A DNA stretch of 64,000 bases from Leptolinea sp. UBA4782 (lineage in GTDB: Bacteria > Chloroflexota > Anaerolineae > Anaerolineales > Anaerolineaceae): positions 1 through 64,000 of the forward strand of contig DHHC01000040.1 in assembly GCA_002403095.1 (NCBI GenBank), read 5' to 3'. The notes below the pieces were generated by a model. It was given only the letters and a program-made list of their open reading frames with translations. It did no database searches and was not told the origin of the DNA. Below, in pieces: positions 42,949 through 50,545 of the stretch (position 1 is its first letter; every line of letters starts with the position of its first letter). Made by a program: the position numbers and the translations under genes.

Positions 42949-44517
42949 TTAGCGGGTTATCCGGCTTTCATAGGAACCAACCTGGCTAGCAGTCACGATC
43001 TGGTCATCTTTGGTCAAGTTCCCTTTGTAGGCAGCCAATCCATTGTGAGCAGTCCATCCGCTGAGGACGAACGGCATAGGTCCGTCAGCCAGGATCCACT
43101 CTCCATTATATTTGCGGGCGAAATGCAGGTGAGTACCGGTAGATGTGCCGCCTTCGCAAGAGGGATGCCCAATGCGACCATCCTGCTTGAGGTAAGTACC
43201 TACAACCACCTTGTCCTTGGTTGCTACATGTAAGTAGAGTATATTCCAGCCGGTTTGTTCGTACCCATCTCCATCCAAATCAACCATTACCAGACCTGGA
43301 CCTACCCGCACCACCAGCCCGGGAGCAGCTGATGTAATCCATTCAGAAGATTCCAAACAACCATTCTCGTCGCTGGCAGGGGCAAAATCCAGCGCACCAA
43401 GAGCTCCATTGGTACCCCAGACTGAATGCGGCCCTCCGGTTAAGCTCCATAACACTCCAGCATTAAAGGGTAGCTCAAGCTTTGGCTGAGTAATGTCAGG
43501 TGGATACAGGGGTTCCACAGTCTGAGATCGCACCCAATAATTGCCAAACATACTTTCATGCATAGCTGGCAGGCCATCAGGTGAGTACAAATTTCCTGCC
43601 CACTGGTTGGAATAATACAATTTTGAGAAGAGGTACTGCACAGCTACAGTGCCAGCATTCAGGGTGGGGGCAATCCTTAAGCTCTCATAATTTCCGAAAA
43701 CCAGTTCTGTCAGGGTTCCAGCCCTCCAGCCGTAATATCCGATTGACAATTGTTGGACAGCCCAGGCAAGCTGGTGATACAGACCCTTAGCTGAGTATTC
43801 GATATACCCGATCGGGTACTCAGTCTGCGCCAGGGTTGAAGGCTGCCCGTAGACCCACCCGCTCTGGTATTCGAGCAGTGCCAGCAGAAGCATGGGATTG
43901 ACTGAGTTTTCAATTGCGACCTTTTCAATCAGTTGCGCACCGGATGTTTTTCCGCTTGATAGCCATTCTGAGTAGGTTGAAAGATAACCGTTTGTTTGGG
44001 CGACAAATGCTTCGACATCAAAATCTTTCGCTGAGGGTGAGAAAACAACCTCGCTATCCGGGAACAACATCCCATCCGGGCCGGTAGCCGTGAGACGGTT
44101 GGGGATGATCAGCAATAAATTAGGTTTCAATAATGCTGTCGCTGGCAGCGCTTCAGGTGAATTGATTTCTTCGGGGCTGACCCCAAACCGGACTGAAATG
44201 AGAGGTACAGTATCCCCTGCTTGCGTGTAGTAAAGAATAGGCGGAGCTGCTGTCGGTGAAATGCTTGGGTCAACCTCCGGAGTGCTGACCGGATTTTCGG
44301 AAATTATCACTGCTGCCGTTTCTTGCGCAGCCTGGGTGGCGGGCTGAGGAGTAAAAGGTATTAATGTTGGCGGAGCATCGGGATACTTGACGCTGCGAGT
44401 ACAGGCCATTGCAGGGAACAGCCACACAAAGAAAAGGAACAGTAAAAGGGATTTCTTCTTAGCGCTGAATTTGATTGAGTTCTGTGCGATGATCCCAGGC
44501 TTCGACAACTTGTCCAT
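42949..44517 (-). CDS. LysM/M23-like wall-associated lipoprotein (copy 2)
   Basis: 522 residues. The start at 44517 overlaps the previous gene by 59 bases, with no closer ATG or GTG. About 20 hydrophilic residues precede the hydrophobic core, and a lipobox-like PAMAC ends it. LysM-like segment YYTQAGDTVPLISVRFGVSPEEIN (in part) covers about residues 95-140. The middle region shares LSIGYYGWRAGTL and ALLEYQSGWV with its paralogues. The C-terminal M23-like domain has GGPHSVWG, ALDFAPA, VDLDGDGYEQTGW, LYLHV and GTHLHFARKYNGEW. Exported and probably lipid-anchored, acting on or binding peptidoglycan. Spacing to the next copy is 11 bases. Confidence 0.86.
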   Translation of the reverse strand: MDKLSKPGIIAQNSIKFSAKKKSLLLFLFFVWLFPAMACTRSVKYPDAPPTLIPFTPQPATQAAQETAAVIISENPVSTPEVDPSISPTAAPPILYYTQAGDTVPLISVRFGVSPEEINSPEALPATALLKPNLLLIIPNRLTATGPDGMLFPDSEVVFSPSAKDFDVEAFVAQTNGYLSTYSEWLSSGKTSGAQLIEKVAIENSVNPMLLLALLEYQSGWVYGQPSTLAQTEYPIGYIEYSAKGLYHQLAWAVQQLSIGYYGWRAGTLTELVFGNYESLRIAPTLNAGTVAVQYLFSKLYYSNQWAGNLYSPDGLPAMHESMFGNYWVRSQTVEPLYPPDITQPKLELPFNAGVLWSLTGGPHSVWGTNGALGALDFAPASDENGCLESSEWITSAAPGLVVRVGPGLVMVDLDGDGYEQTGWNILYLHVATKDKVVVGTYLKQDGRIGHPSCEGGTSTGTHLHFARKYNGEWILADGPMPFVLSGWTAHNGLAAYKGNLTKDDQIVTASQVGSYESRITR

Positions 44518-45967
44518 TCTTTACCAGATAACCATTATATTCTACACCAGTACCCTGAGAAACCCAACTGTCCAGTATAAACGGGATGCTCTGGTCAGCC
44601 GGGATCCATTCACCATTGAATTTCCGGGCTAAATGAACGTGGGTTCCGTTGGAAACTCCACCTTCGCAGGATGGATGACCGATCCTATCTCCGGCTACCA
44701 CTGTTGAGCCTGCTGGGATGCGGTCACGGGTTTCAATATGCAGGTTGAGCAACACCCAGCCGGTTTCTTCATAACCGTCACCATCCAGGTCAATTGCTAC
44801 CACGCCATTTTCTGACCTGGTAACAACCCCTCCTGCAGCTGCTGTGACCCAGGCGTCGCTTTGCACGCAACCCAGGGCATCACCTGGCGGGGCGAAATCA
44901 ATTGCTCCCCAGGCAGAACCTGTGCCCCATGCGCCATGCGGTCCACCGGTGAAAGACCAGACACTGTTCTCCTCAAAGGGCAGCTGCATCACAGGCTGGG
45001 TAAGATTTGCGGGAATAAGTGGGTCTATGGAGTAGTCAAATGCCTGGCCAAAGTATCGGGTAAAGACTTCGCTAAAACCGTTCTCCGATACTGCGCTGCG
45101 CCAGGCAGGCTGGTCCATGATTAACGATGCTAGGTGCTGTACGGCAGCTGTTCCTGGATTGATGGTAGGATCAGGGGGGATAACAGCATCATCGTTCAGG
45201 ATCCAGGCGGATACAGCATTCGTTTTCCACAAGTAGTATCCCATGTTCAGGTTGTTGGCTGTCCAGGCCATCTGATAGTAAAGACCTTCATAGTAGGGAT
45301 TTTGATAGCCTGCCGGAAATTTTTGTTGGGTTTCATCCGGATTTGAGCTGCTGATCCAGTTTCCCTGGTATTCAAGCCATGTAAGCAGCACATGGGGGTG
45401 TACTGAGAATTCACGGCTGACCCGTTCGATGATCTGGGCGCCAGTCAATTCCACATCCCCAACTTCCTCCCGGTAGGTGCTCAGAAATCCACCCGTCGCC
45501 TGTGTGAAATCTTCCACTCTGAAGCCTATCGCAGTCGGGCTGCGGATGATTTCAGAATCGGGCAGGATCTTAAATGCAGAACCAGTTTCCTGTAATTCCG
45601 GCGGAGGCAAAACAAGTACCTGGCCGACTTCCAACAGGTTGGGATCCTCGATGTTATTTGTTTCGGCAACGACACTTAAGGGCAGGGTATGGTATTTTGC
45701 TATAGCTGCCAGGGTATCACCGCTTTTTACTGTATACTCAATCGTTTCTGTCCTGGTTACAGGCAGCTGTCGAGGCGGATTAGGGGTCGGCGTATAAACA
45801 GGCAGCACAGGATTATGGGTAGGTACTTGCCAGCCTGTTTGAGGGCTGGGTGTGACAAATGGACCTGCAGGCGGGATAAAGGAATCATCGTAGGCTGGAC
45901 GGACACAACCAGCCATGAACAGTACCATTATGACCCCGATAAGGCATCTCTTGACCATTCGTCTCAT
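44459..45967 (-). CDS. LysM/M23-like wall-associated lipoprotein (copy 1)
   Basis: 502 residues. Lipobox FMAGC (Cys21), a Pro/Thr-rich linker (TPSPQTGWQVPT, VYTPTPNPP), and the best-preserved LysM of the three (EYTVKSGDTLAAIAKYHTLPL, ending VGQVLVLPPP; about residues 76-125). The middle and C-terminal domains are as in its paralogues: NMGYYLWKT, GGPHGAWG, AIDFAPP, IDLDGDGYEETGW, NLHI and GTHVHLARKFNGEW. The start overlaps the HIT gene stop by four bases, so translation is coupled. The LysM should hold the protein to peptidoglycan at the cell surface. Confidence 0.9.
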   Translation of the reverse strand: MRRMVKRCLIGVIMVLFMAGCVRPAYDDSFIPPAGPFVTPSPQTGWQVPTHNPVLPVYTPTPNPPRQLPVTRTETIEYTVKSGDTLAAIAKYHTLPLSVVAETNNIEDPNLLEVGQVLVLPPPELQETGSAFKILPDSEIIRSPTAIGFRVEDFTQATGGFLSTYREEVGDVELTGAQIIERVSREFSVHPHVLLTWLEYQGNWISSSNPDETQQKFPAGYQNPYYEGLYYQMAWTANNLNMGYYLWKTNAVSAWILNDDAVIPPDPTINPGTAAVQHLASLIMDQPAWRSAVSENGFSEVFTRYFGQAFDYSIDPLIPANLTQPVMQLPFEENSVWSFTGGPHGAWGTGSAWGAIDFAPPGDALGCVQSDAWVTAAAGGVVTRSENGVVAIDLDGDGYEETGWVLLNLHIETRDRIPAGSTVVAGDRIGHPSCEGGVSNGTHVHLARKFNGEWIPADQSIPFILDSWVSQGTGVEYNGYLVKNGQVVEAWDHRTELNQIQR

Positions 45968-46311
45968 TTCTTGACGCTGAATGGCATTGGCTCTCCACCG
46001 ATCAAATGCAAATGAAGGTGGTAAACTGACTGCCCAGCATCCGGTCCGGTATTGATCACCAACCGGTATCCGGACTCTTTCAGGTGGAAGTGGAAAGCCA
46101 GTGCTCTCGCGACCATGATCATGTGTCCTAAAAGACCTTCATTGCTGGTATCCAGTTGGTTCACCGATGCGATGTGCTTATTAGGCACTACCAGCACATG
46201 GATGGGGGTGATGGGTCTGGCATCGAAGAACGCAGTCACCTCATCATCCTGGTGCAAGAACTCTGCCTGAACCTGACCATTTATGATTTTGCAGAAAATG
46301 CAATTATCCAT
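45964..46311 (-). CDS. HIT-family nucleotide hydrolase
   Basis: 115 residues, full length for the Hint branch. CIFCKIINGQ at residues 4-13 gives the zinc-type CxxC, and the histidine triad HLHLHLIGG is near residue 100. Hint proteins hydrolyse AMP-lysine, AMP-NH2 and aminoacyl-adenylates in the cytosol. It is embedded between a secreted deacetylase and secreted lipoproteins but is itself cytosolic, so the link is probably only shared transcription. Confidence 0.94.
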   Translation of the reverse strand: MDNCIFCKIINGQVQAEFLHQDDEVTAFFDARPITPIHVLVVPNKHIASVNQLDTSNEGLLGHMIMVARALAFHFHLKESGYRLVINTGPDAGQSVYHLHLHLIGGEPMPFSVKK

Positions 46312-46317
46312 AATTCC

Positions 46318-47490
46318 CTAAGGCTGCCCGCCTGGCATCTCGCCTATTTCTGGAGCACAAACAATATCGTAATATTCCAGTTCTGCAGCTTTATTTGTTT
46401 CTGCATAACTGGCTGCTTCATTGCCGATCTGTCTTACCGTATCAATGTGGTAGGAGGCATCGGTATCCCAATACCGGGGGAGGGTCATCAGTGGGTCATG
46501 GATGTCTCCTTCTGGTATGTAGGATGGCCGCATTGGGTCAAGGCTGATCCCTTGTGGAACCCAGTTGAACATAACCGGACCGCGTGGATTTATCGTAAAG
46601 CCCACTTTGTACCCTGCTTCGCGCGCAATCTCAACACTGCGGCTGGTAAAGCTGCCCCCCGGCCAAATAATTGCGGTTGGGATCTTGGAAAAATGCAGCT
46701 GGAAAGCTTCTATAGAGCCGAATAATTCTCCCCGTATGTACTCGTCCGTAGAATCAGAGGTCATATTGATATTATGGATCACCCCATGCGCCTGGTGGTC
46801 CACATACCCCTGCTGCTCCAGCCAGGCATTCTCTTCCCACAGGTAAGGAGCAGTATCCGGGTGGCTGATCCAGGCATTCACAACTACCCAGCCATAATCA
46901 TTATAAAGTGGCCTGAAATGGGTTTCAAAATACTCTGAGCGCTTTCTGTCATCCACAATCAGTAGCACAGACCGCTGGGGGATCTTTGCATTCTCATACA
47001 TGAAATCGACAAATTGGGTCATCGAAATTGCTTCAAAACCCTGGTCCCGCAAGTCCTTGATAAGCTGCTGGAACTGGGAGACGTGGATTTGGTCAGCGCT
47101 GGTAACCGCGCCATCTGTGATCGAATGGAACATAATCGGCATCACTACTGTTCCGGGTGCACTTTTGGTCGGATCCCACTTATTTCGCAGATATCCGCAA
47201 TAATCTTCAATATACTGGCTGGGCTGGTCTACCAGGTTTAACAGGCTTGTCGTAAAAACACCAGGTTGAACCGGGGGGGTGCGGCCAGGGGTGATTGTGG
47301 CTGCTGGTTCAGGCGTGCTGGTAGGTGGAGGCAAAGTTGCTGATGCTGTCGGTGATGGCAAAGAAAATGTTGCTGTAAGCAATGCATTCTGAAATGCCTG
47401 GGTCTGCTGGGAAGCAATATCAACAGAACCCGCCTGTCCACAGGAGGAAAGCAATATCAATAAGAGAAAAACAGTAAGAACACGCGACAT
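46318..47490 (-). CDS. Polysaccharide deacetylase-like lipoprotein
   Basis: 390 residues. The lipobox LLSSC gives Cys17. It is followed by a Pro/Thr-rich linker (LPPPTSTPEP) to about residue 70, then a NodB-type carbohydrate esterase 4 fold: VVMPIMFHSITDG, SVLLIVDDRK (the Asp-Asp pair), VNAWISHPD and AHGVIHN (HxxxH metal ligands), and a later TAIIWPGGSF strand. It would remove N-acetyl groups from peptidoglycan or another surface glycan on the outer face. Sequence between the motifs is diverged from GlcNAc deacetylases of known function. Its neighbours are three LysM/M23-like lipoproteins, consistent with wall remodelling. Confidence 0.87.
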   Translation of the reverse strand: MSRVLTVFLLLILLSSCGQAGSVDIASQQTQAFQNALLTATFSLPSPTASATLPPPTSTPEPAATITPGRTPPVQPGVFTTSLLNLVDQPSQYIEDYCGYLRNKWDPTKSAPGTVVMPIMFHSITDGAVTSADQIHVSQFQQLIKDLRDQGFEAISMTQFVDFMYENAKIPQRSVLLIVDDRKRSEYFETHFRPLYNDYGWVVVNAWISHPDTAPYLWEENAWLEQQGYVDHQAHGVIHNINMTSDSTDEYIRGELFGSIEAFQLHFSKIPTAIIWPGGSFTSRSVEIAREAGYKVGFTINPRGPVMFNWVPQGISLDPMRPSYIPEGDIHDPLMTLPRYWDTDASYHIDTVRQIGNEAASYAETNKAAELEYYDIVCAPEIGEMPGGQP

Positions 47491-47494
47491 TTTT

Positions 47495-47527
47495 TAAAAA
47501 GCTTCCGGTTCTCAAAGAACCGGAAGC
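47495..47527 (-). terminator. Terminator after the inositol-phosphate synthase gene
   Basis: A 12-base-pair stem GCTTCCGGTTCT / AGAACCGGAAGC (47501-47512 with 47516-47527), followed on the minus strand by TTTTTA. It lies nine bases past the ino1 stop and next to the following gene's start. Confidence 0.85.
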
Positions 47528-47535
47528 GGTGTACC

Positions 47536-48615
47536 TTATTCTCCTCGGATGAACGCCTCGGTCATTTCGTGGGCTGTCTCATCCTTGAATTGCTTCGGCG
47601 GAGACTTCATAAAGTAAGATGAAGGTGCGATCAATGGTCCGCCAATTTTTCGGTCTAAAGCAAGTTTGACACAGCGCACTGCGTCAATTATAACACCGGC
47701 AGAATTTGGGGAATCCCAGACCTCTAGTTTAACTTCTACATTCAAAGGTACATCCCCAAAAGTTGTTCCTTCCATCCGGATATAGCACCATTTTCGGTCG
47801 GTCAACCAGGGGACATAATCTGATGGCCCCACATGAACATTTTCAGGCGCCAGGTTGTAGGGTAGCATGCTGGTGACAGCATTGGTTTTGGAGATTTTCT
47901 TTGATTCCAGGCGTTCACGCTCCAGCATATTCAGAAAATCAGTATTACCGCCGAAATTCAACTGGTATGTCCGATCGAGGAGCACACCACGGTCTACAAA
48001 CAAGCTGGTTAAAACCCTGTGCAGGATGGTTGCGCCTACCTGACTTTTAATGTCATCTCCGAGGATGGGCAGGTTCTTCTGTCGGAAACGTTCTGACCAG
48101 TATTCAGAGCTGGATATGAATACGGGGATGGCGTTGACCATGCCGCAACCGGCTTCCAGGATCTGTTCGGTATACCATTTGGTAGCCATTTCAGAACCAA
48201 CCGGCAGATAATTGACCACAACATCTGTGCCGGTGTCCTTCAATATCTTGATGATGTCATCTGTCGGTCCAGGCGCTTTATGGACAATGCCTGACAGGTA
48301 CTTCCCCAAACCGTCGTGGGTCATCCCCCGCGCAACTTTTACCCCCAGATTAGGGACGTCTGAGAACTTATAGGTGTTGTTTGGGAAGGCGAAGATTGCT
48401 TCCGATAGGTCTTTTCCAACCTTGGTATCTACAATGTCGATGGCTGCTGAGAATTCCACATCGCTGACATGGTATCCGCCCAGGTTGACATGCATTAATC
48501 CCGGAATGCGGTCAGTCTCTTTTGCCTTGTGGTAATAATGAACTCCCTGAACCAGGGAAGAGGCACAGTTTCCAACACCGATGATCGCTACCCTGACTTT
48601 CTTGTCGTTTGCCAT
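47536..48615 (-). CDS. ino1: Inositol-3-phosphate synthase
   Basis: 359 residues, the size of the archaeal/actinobacterial/Chloroflexota form. It converts glucose 6-phosphate to 1L-myo-inositol 3-phosphate using NAD. Family segments: VAIIGVGNCASSLVQGVHYY (NAD binding, residues 9-28), VNYLPVGSE, the NAIPVFISS segment, LGDDIKSQVGATILHR and NFGGNTDFLNM. The product serves phosphatidylinositol lipids, di-myo-inositol-phosphate solutes or other glycolipids. AAGGAG lies before the ATG. A terminator closes the gene, so it is expressed mostly by itself. Confidence 0.95.
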   Translation of the reverse strand: MANDKKVRVAIIGVGNCASSLVQGVHYYHKAKETDRIPGLMHVNLGGYHVSDVEFSAAIDIVDTKVGKDLSEAIFAFPNNTYKFSDVPNLGVKVARGMTHDGLGKYLSGIVHKAPGPTDDIIKILKDTGTDVVVNYLPVGSEMATKWYTEQILEAGCGMVNAIPVFISSSEYWSERFRQKNLPILGDDIKSQVGATILHRVLTSLFVDRGVLLDRTYQLNFGGNTDFLNMLERERLESKKISKTNAVTSMLPYNLAPENVHVGPSDYVPWLTDRKWCYIRMEGTTFGDVPLNVEVKLEVWDSPNSAGVIIDAVRCVKLALDRKIGGPLIAPSSYFMKSPPKQFKDETAHEMTEAFIRGE

Positions 48616-48760
48616 ATTTTCTCCTTGAAATGATATTAGCCAATTCTACTTGATGCAGCCAAAAAATGAAAGAAAAACAAAAAGTATGAAAGCATGGTTG
48701 CAAAATGATGGTAAATATGAAAAGGAAACTAAAGGTCAAGGATTTTTTTAGCTGGAAATC

Positions 48761-48788
48761 TTGCTAAGTGGGTCCGGGATGGTATAAT
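48761..48788 (+). promoter_or_regulatory. Promoter of tRNA-Pro
   Basis: TTGCTA (48761-48766), a 16-base spacer and TATAAT (48783-48788), preceded by TGG as an extended -10. The expected start is about 48795. Confidence 0.7.
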
Positions 48789-48797
48789 TGCACTGTT

Positions 48798-48872
48798 CGG
48801 GGCGTGGCTCAGCCCGGTTAGAGCGCACGGTTCGGGACCGTGAGGTCGGCGGTTCAATTCCGCCCGCCCCGA
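48798..48872 (+). tRNA. tRNA-Pro (anticodon CGG)
   Basis: 75 bases. Acceptor CGGGGCG (48798-48804) pairs with CGCCCCG (48865-48871), discriminator A. The anticodon stem CACGG/CCGTG holds the loop TTCGGGA with anticodon CGG at 48833-48835. The T arm is GGCGG-TTCAATT-CCGCC. CCA is not encoded. Confidence 0.95.
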
Positions 48873-49007
48873 CAAATACTCCTCACCACATCACCTTAAG
48901 TCGACGGTTTACCATCGAGGTACAGGCAATTCCGCCCGCCCCGACAAATACTCCTCACCACATCACCTTAAGTCAACTGTTTACCATCGAGGTACAGGCA
49001 ATTCCAC
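48855..49007 (+). repeat. 72-base tandem repeat copying the tRNA-Pro 3' end
   Basis: The unit begins CAATTCCGCCCGCCCCGAC, which is the T-loop, T-stem and acceptor 3' strand of tRNA-Pro, and continues past the gene. Copies start at 48855 (in the tRNA itself), 48927 and, partially, 48999. The two full copies differ at two positions near their middle. Copies 2 and 3 lack the tRNA 5' half, so they cannot encode a tRNA. Confidence 0.9.
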
Positions 49008-49070
49008 CTCACTCAATAATATTCATGCATTACATTAATTTTTGTCAGTAAGTACCTCTTTATGCATGTG

Positions 49071-49076
49071 TATAAT
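49071..49076 (+). promoter_or_regulatory. -10 element of the Crp/Fnr regulator gene
   Basis: TATAAT at 49071-49076 predicts a start at about 49083, two bases before the ATG at 49085. No -35 of good quality and no Shine-Dalgarno are visible. Confidence 0.5.
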
Positions 49077-49084
49077 AACCAGTA

Positions 49085-49840
49085 ATGGTATCCAGGAAAC
49101 ATTCTCCCCTTGAAATCAAGGTTACCGAAGCACACCAGTGTTCCATTTCTCTTCGCCTTGAGATACTTCGAAATTTGCCATTCCTTCAAAGCCTAAGTCC
49201 TTCCGACCTCAAATGGGTAAATTCGTTGATTGTTGAAAAAGATTTTCACACTGGTGATTTCATTTGTTATTCTGGAGATGTGGGCGACAAGCTTTTTATT
49301 ATTGCAGATGGAAAGGTCCGCTTGATGCAGCATTCTCTGACAGGTCGTGACATTCTGCTCGATCTGCTTAACCCTGGTGAATTCTTTGGCGCGTTCTCAA
49401 GCCTGGGTAATGAAACTTATTCTGAATCTGCCCAGGCTCATACCTCATGTTGTGTTTTGGTGATCACCAATGCCGAAATTCATAAGATACTAATGCGATT
49501 CCCGGATGTGGCAATAAGGTTTATAGAGATTATGGCTGTAAGATTAAGGCAAGCAAATGAACGGGTACACCAACTAGGTGCACTCAGTGTCGAAGATCGG
49601 ATTGCCAGTATATTAGTTATGCTCGCTGACAAATTTGGAGAACAAAAAGGACCAGAACTCCTATTACAGGTTCCACTTTTCAGGGAGGATATAGCAGCAA
49701 TGGCAGGCGCAACCGTAGAAAGTGCGAGCCGGGTGATGAGCCGTTTTCAAAAGGCAGGTTTGATCAGATCTGGCCGGGGTTGGGTGGCTGTGAGAGATAG
49801 GGAAGGATTGAAAGCAAAAGCCCAGAACGAACTGCATTAA
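49085..49840 (+). CDS. Crp/Fnr family transcription regulator
   Basis: 251 residues. A cyclic-nucleotide-binding-like beta-roll (about 30-145: FHTGDFICYSGDVGDKLFII, PGEFFGAFSSLGN) is followed by the dimer helix and a winged helix-turn-helix (about 170-235) with VPLFREDIAAMAGATVESASRVMSRFQKAGLI in pieces. The recognition helix VESASRVMSRF matches the Fnr subfamily, which reads TTGAT half sites. An N-terminal extension carries Cys19. Cys59, Cys123 and Cys124 are also present, but the four-cysteine FeS pattern of E. coli Fnr is absent, so a heme/NO or other redox signal is more likely. A matching TTGAT-N4-ATCAT box lies just downstream, before the hemerythrin gene. The mRNA appears to be leaderless. 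Confidence 0.9.
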   Translation: MVSRKHSPLEIKVTEAHQCSISLRLEILRNLPFLQSLSPSDLKWVNSLIVEKDFHTGDFICYSGDVGDKLFIIADGKVRLMQHSLTGRDILLDLLNPGEFFGAFSSLGNETYSESAQAHTSCCVLVITNAEIHKILMRFPDVAIRFIEIMAVRLRQANERVHQLGALSVEDRIASILVMLADKFGEQKGPELLLQVPLFREDIAAMAGATVESASRVMSRFQKAGLIRSGRGWVAVRDREGLKAKAQNELH

Positions 49841-49902
49841 AATTATTTGCTGCACATCAATATGGGGTCTTCTTTGGAATTAATCATAGTTTCGACAATT
49901 AA

Positions 49903-49944
49903 TTGATTAATATCATGGATTTTAGTCTCACAAAACAATATATT
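49903..49944 (+). promoter_or_regulatory. Class II Fnr-type promoter of the hemerythrin gene
   Basis: TTGAT-TAAT-ATCAT (49903-49916) matches the Fnr consensus at nine of ten positions. A TATATT -10 lies at 49939-49944, predicting a start at 49951. The operator is then centred exactly at -41.5, the position used by class II activators. The Crp/Fnr gene directly upstream is the obvious candidate regulator. Confidence 0.7.
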
Positions 49945-49984
49945 AGAGATGTAAAGAATATCAATATTGAATAGGAGACGAAAG

Positions 49985-50491
49985 ATGATTACACTGACCC
50001 AACCACTGAGAGACGAACATAAAGATCTCTTCCCAAACATCGAAAACCTTAAGAAAGCCGGACTTGCGGTGAATAATCCGCTAACATCAAAAAACCTTGA
50101 AAAAATAGGTGAAGCATATTCATTCCTCAAGGAACACTTACTGCCGCATGCCCGTGCTGAAGAAGCAGCCTTATATCCGGTTGTGCAAAAAGTAATGGGC
50201 AGTTCATCTGCTACGGCAACAATGAGCCGTGACCACGTTGAAATCGAACAATTGACCTTGGCATTGGGACGCTTAAGAGCAACTCTAGTTGAGGGTAGCA
50301 TTGATTCTCACCAAGAAAACGACCTTAAGCTACTTCTTTTTGGATTATTCACACTGGTGAAAGTCCATTTTGCAAAGGAAGAAGGGGTCTACCTCCCACT
50401 TCTGGACACAAATTTATCCAAAGAACAAGCCCAGGAAATGTTTATTGCTATGGAACGGGCTGCTCACGCTGCCAAAGCAGAAATTCATTGA
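49985..50491 (+). CDS. Hemerythrin HHE domain protein
   Basis: 168 residues from the ATG at 49985, with AGGAGACG eight bases upstream (the ORF opens at 49967 but lacks a site there). It is a four-helix diiron bundle: RDEHKDLFP (helix 1 His), HLLPHARAEEAALYP (His, Glu), MSRDHVEIEQ (His) and VKVHFAKEEGVYLP (His, Glu). Such proteins bind oxygen or NO, or help repair nitrosative iron-sulfur damage (compare RIC/YtfE and bacterial hemerythrins). The Fnr-type promoter fits control by oxygen or NO. Confidence 0.9.
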   Translation: MITLTQPLRDEHKDLFPNIENLKKAGLAVNNPLTSKNLEKIGEAYSFLKEHLLPHARAEEAALYPVVQKVMGSSSATATMSRDHVEIEQLTLALGRLRATLVEGSIDSHQENDLKLLLFGLFTLVKVHFAKEEGVYLPLLDTNLSKEQAQEMFIAMERAAHAAKAEIH

Positions 50492-50511
50492 CGATAATTT
50501 GAAGAATTTAT

Positions 50512-50545
50512 AATGAACGACCTGGAAAATGCCAGGTCGTTCATT
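50512..50545. terminator. Hairpin between convergent genes, weak terminator
   Basis: A perfect 14-base-pair stem AATGAACGACCTGG / CCAGGTCGTTCATT (50512-50525 with 50532-50545) around AAAATG. No U tract follows on either strand. It overlaps the stop codon of the minus-strand gene by a few bases. Confidence 0.5.

Noticed and set aside
48855..49007. CRISPR array
   Set aside because: The copies are direct tandem units without spacers, and no cas genes are present.
48788..49051. 87-residue ORF over tRNA-Pro and its repeats
   Set aside because: It translates tRNA and tandem repeat DNA, so its internal repeat is only the 72-base period.
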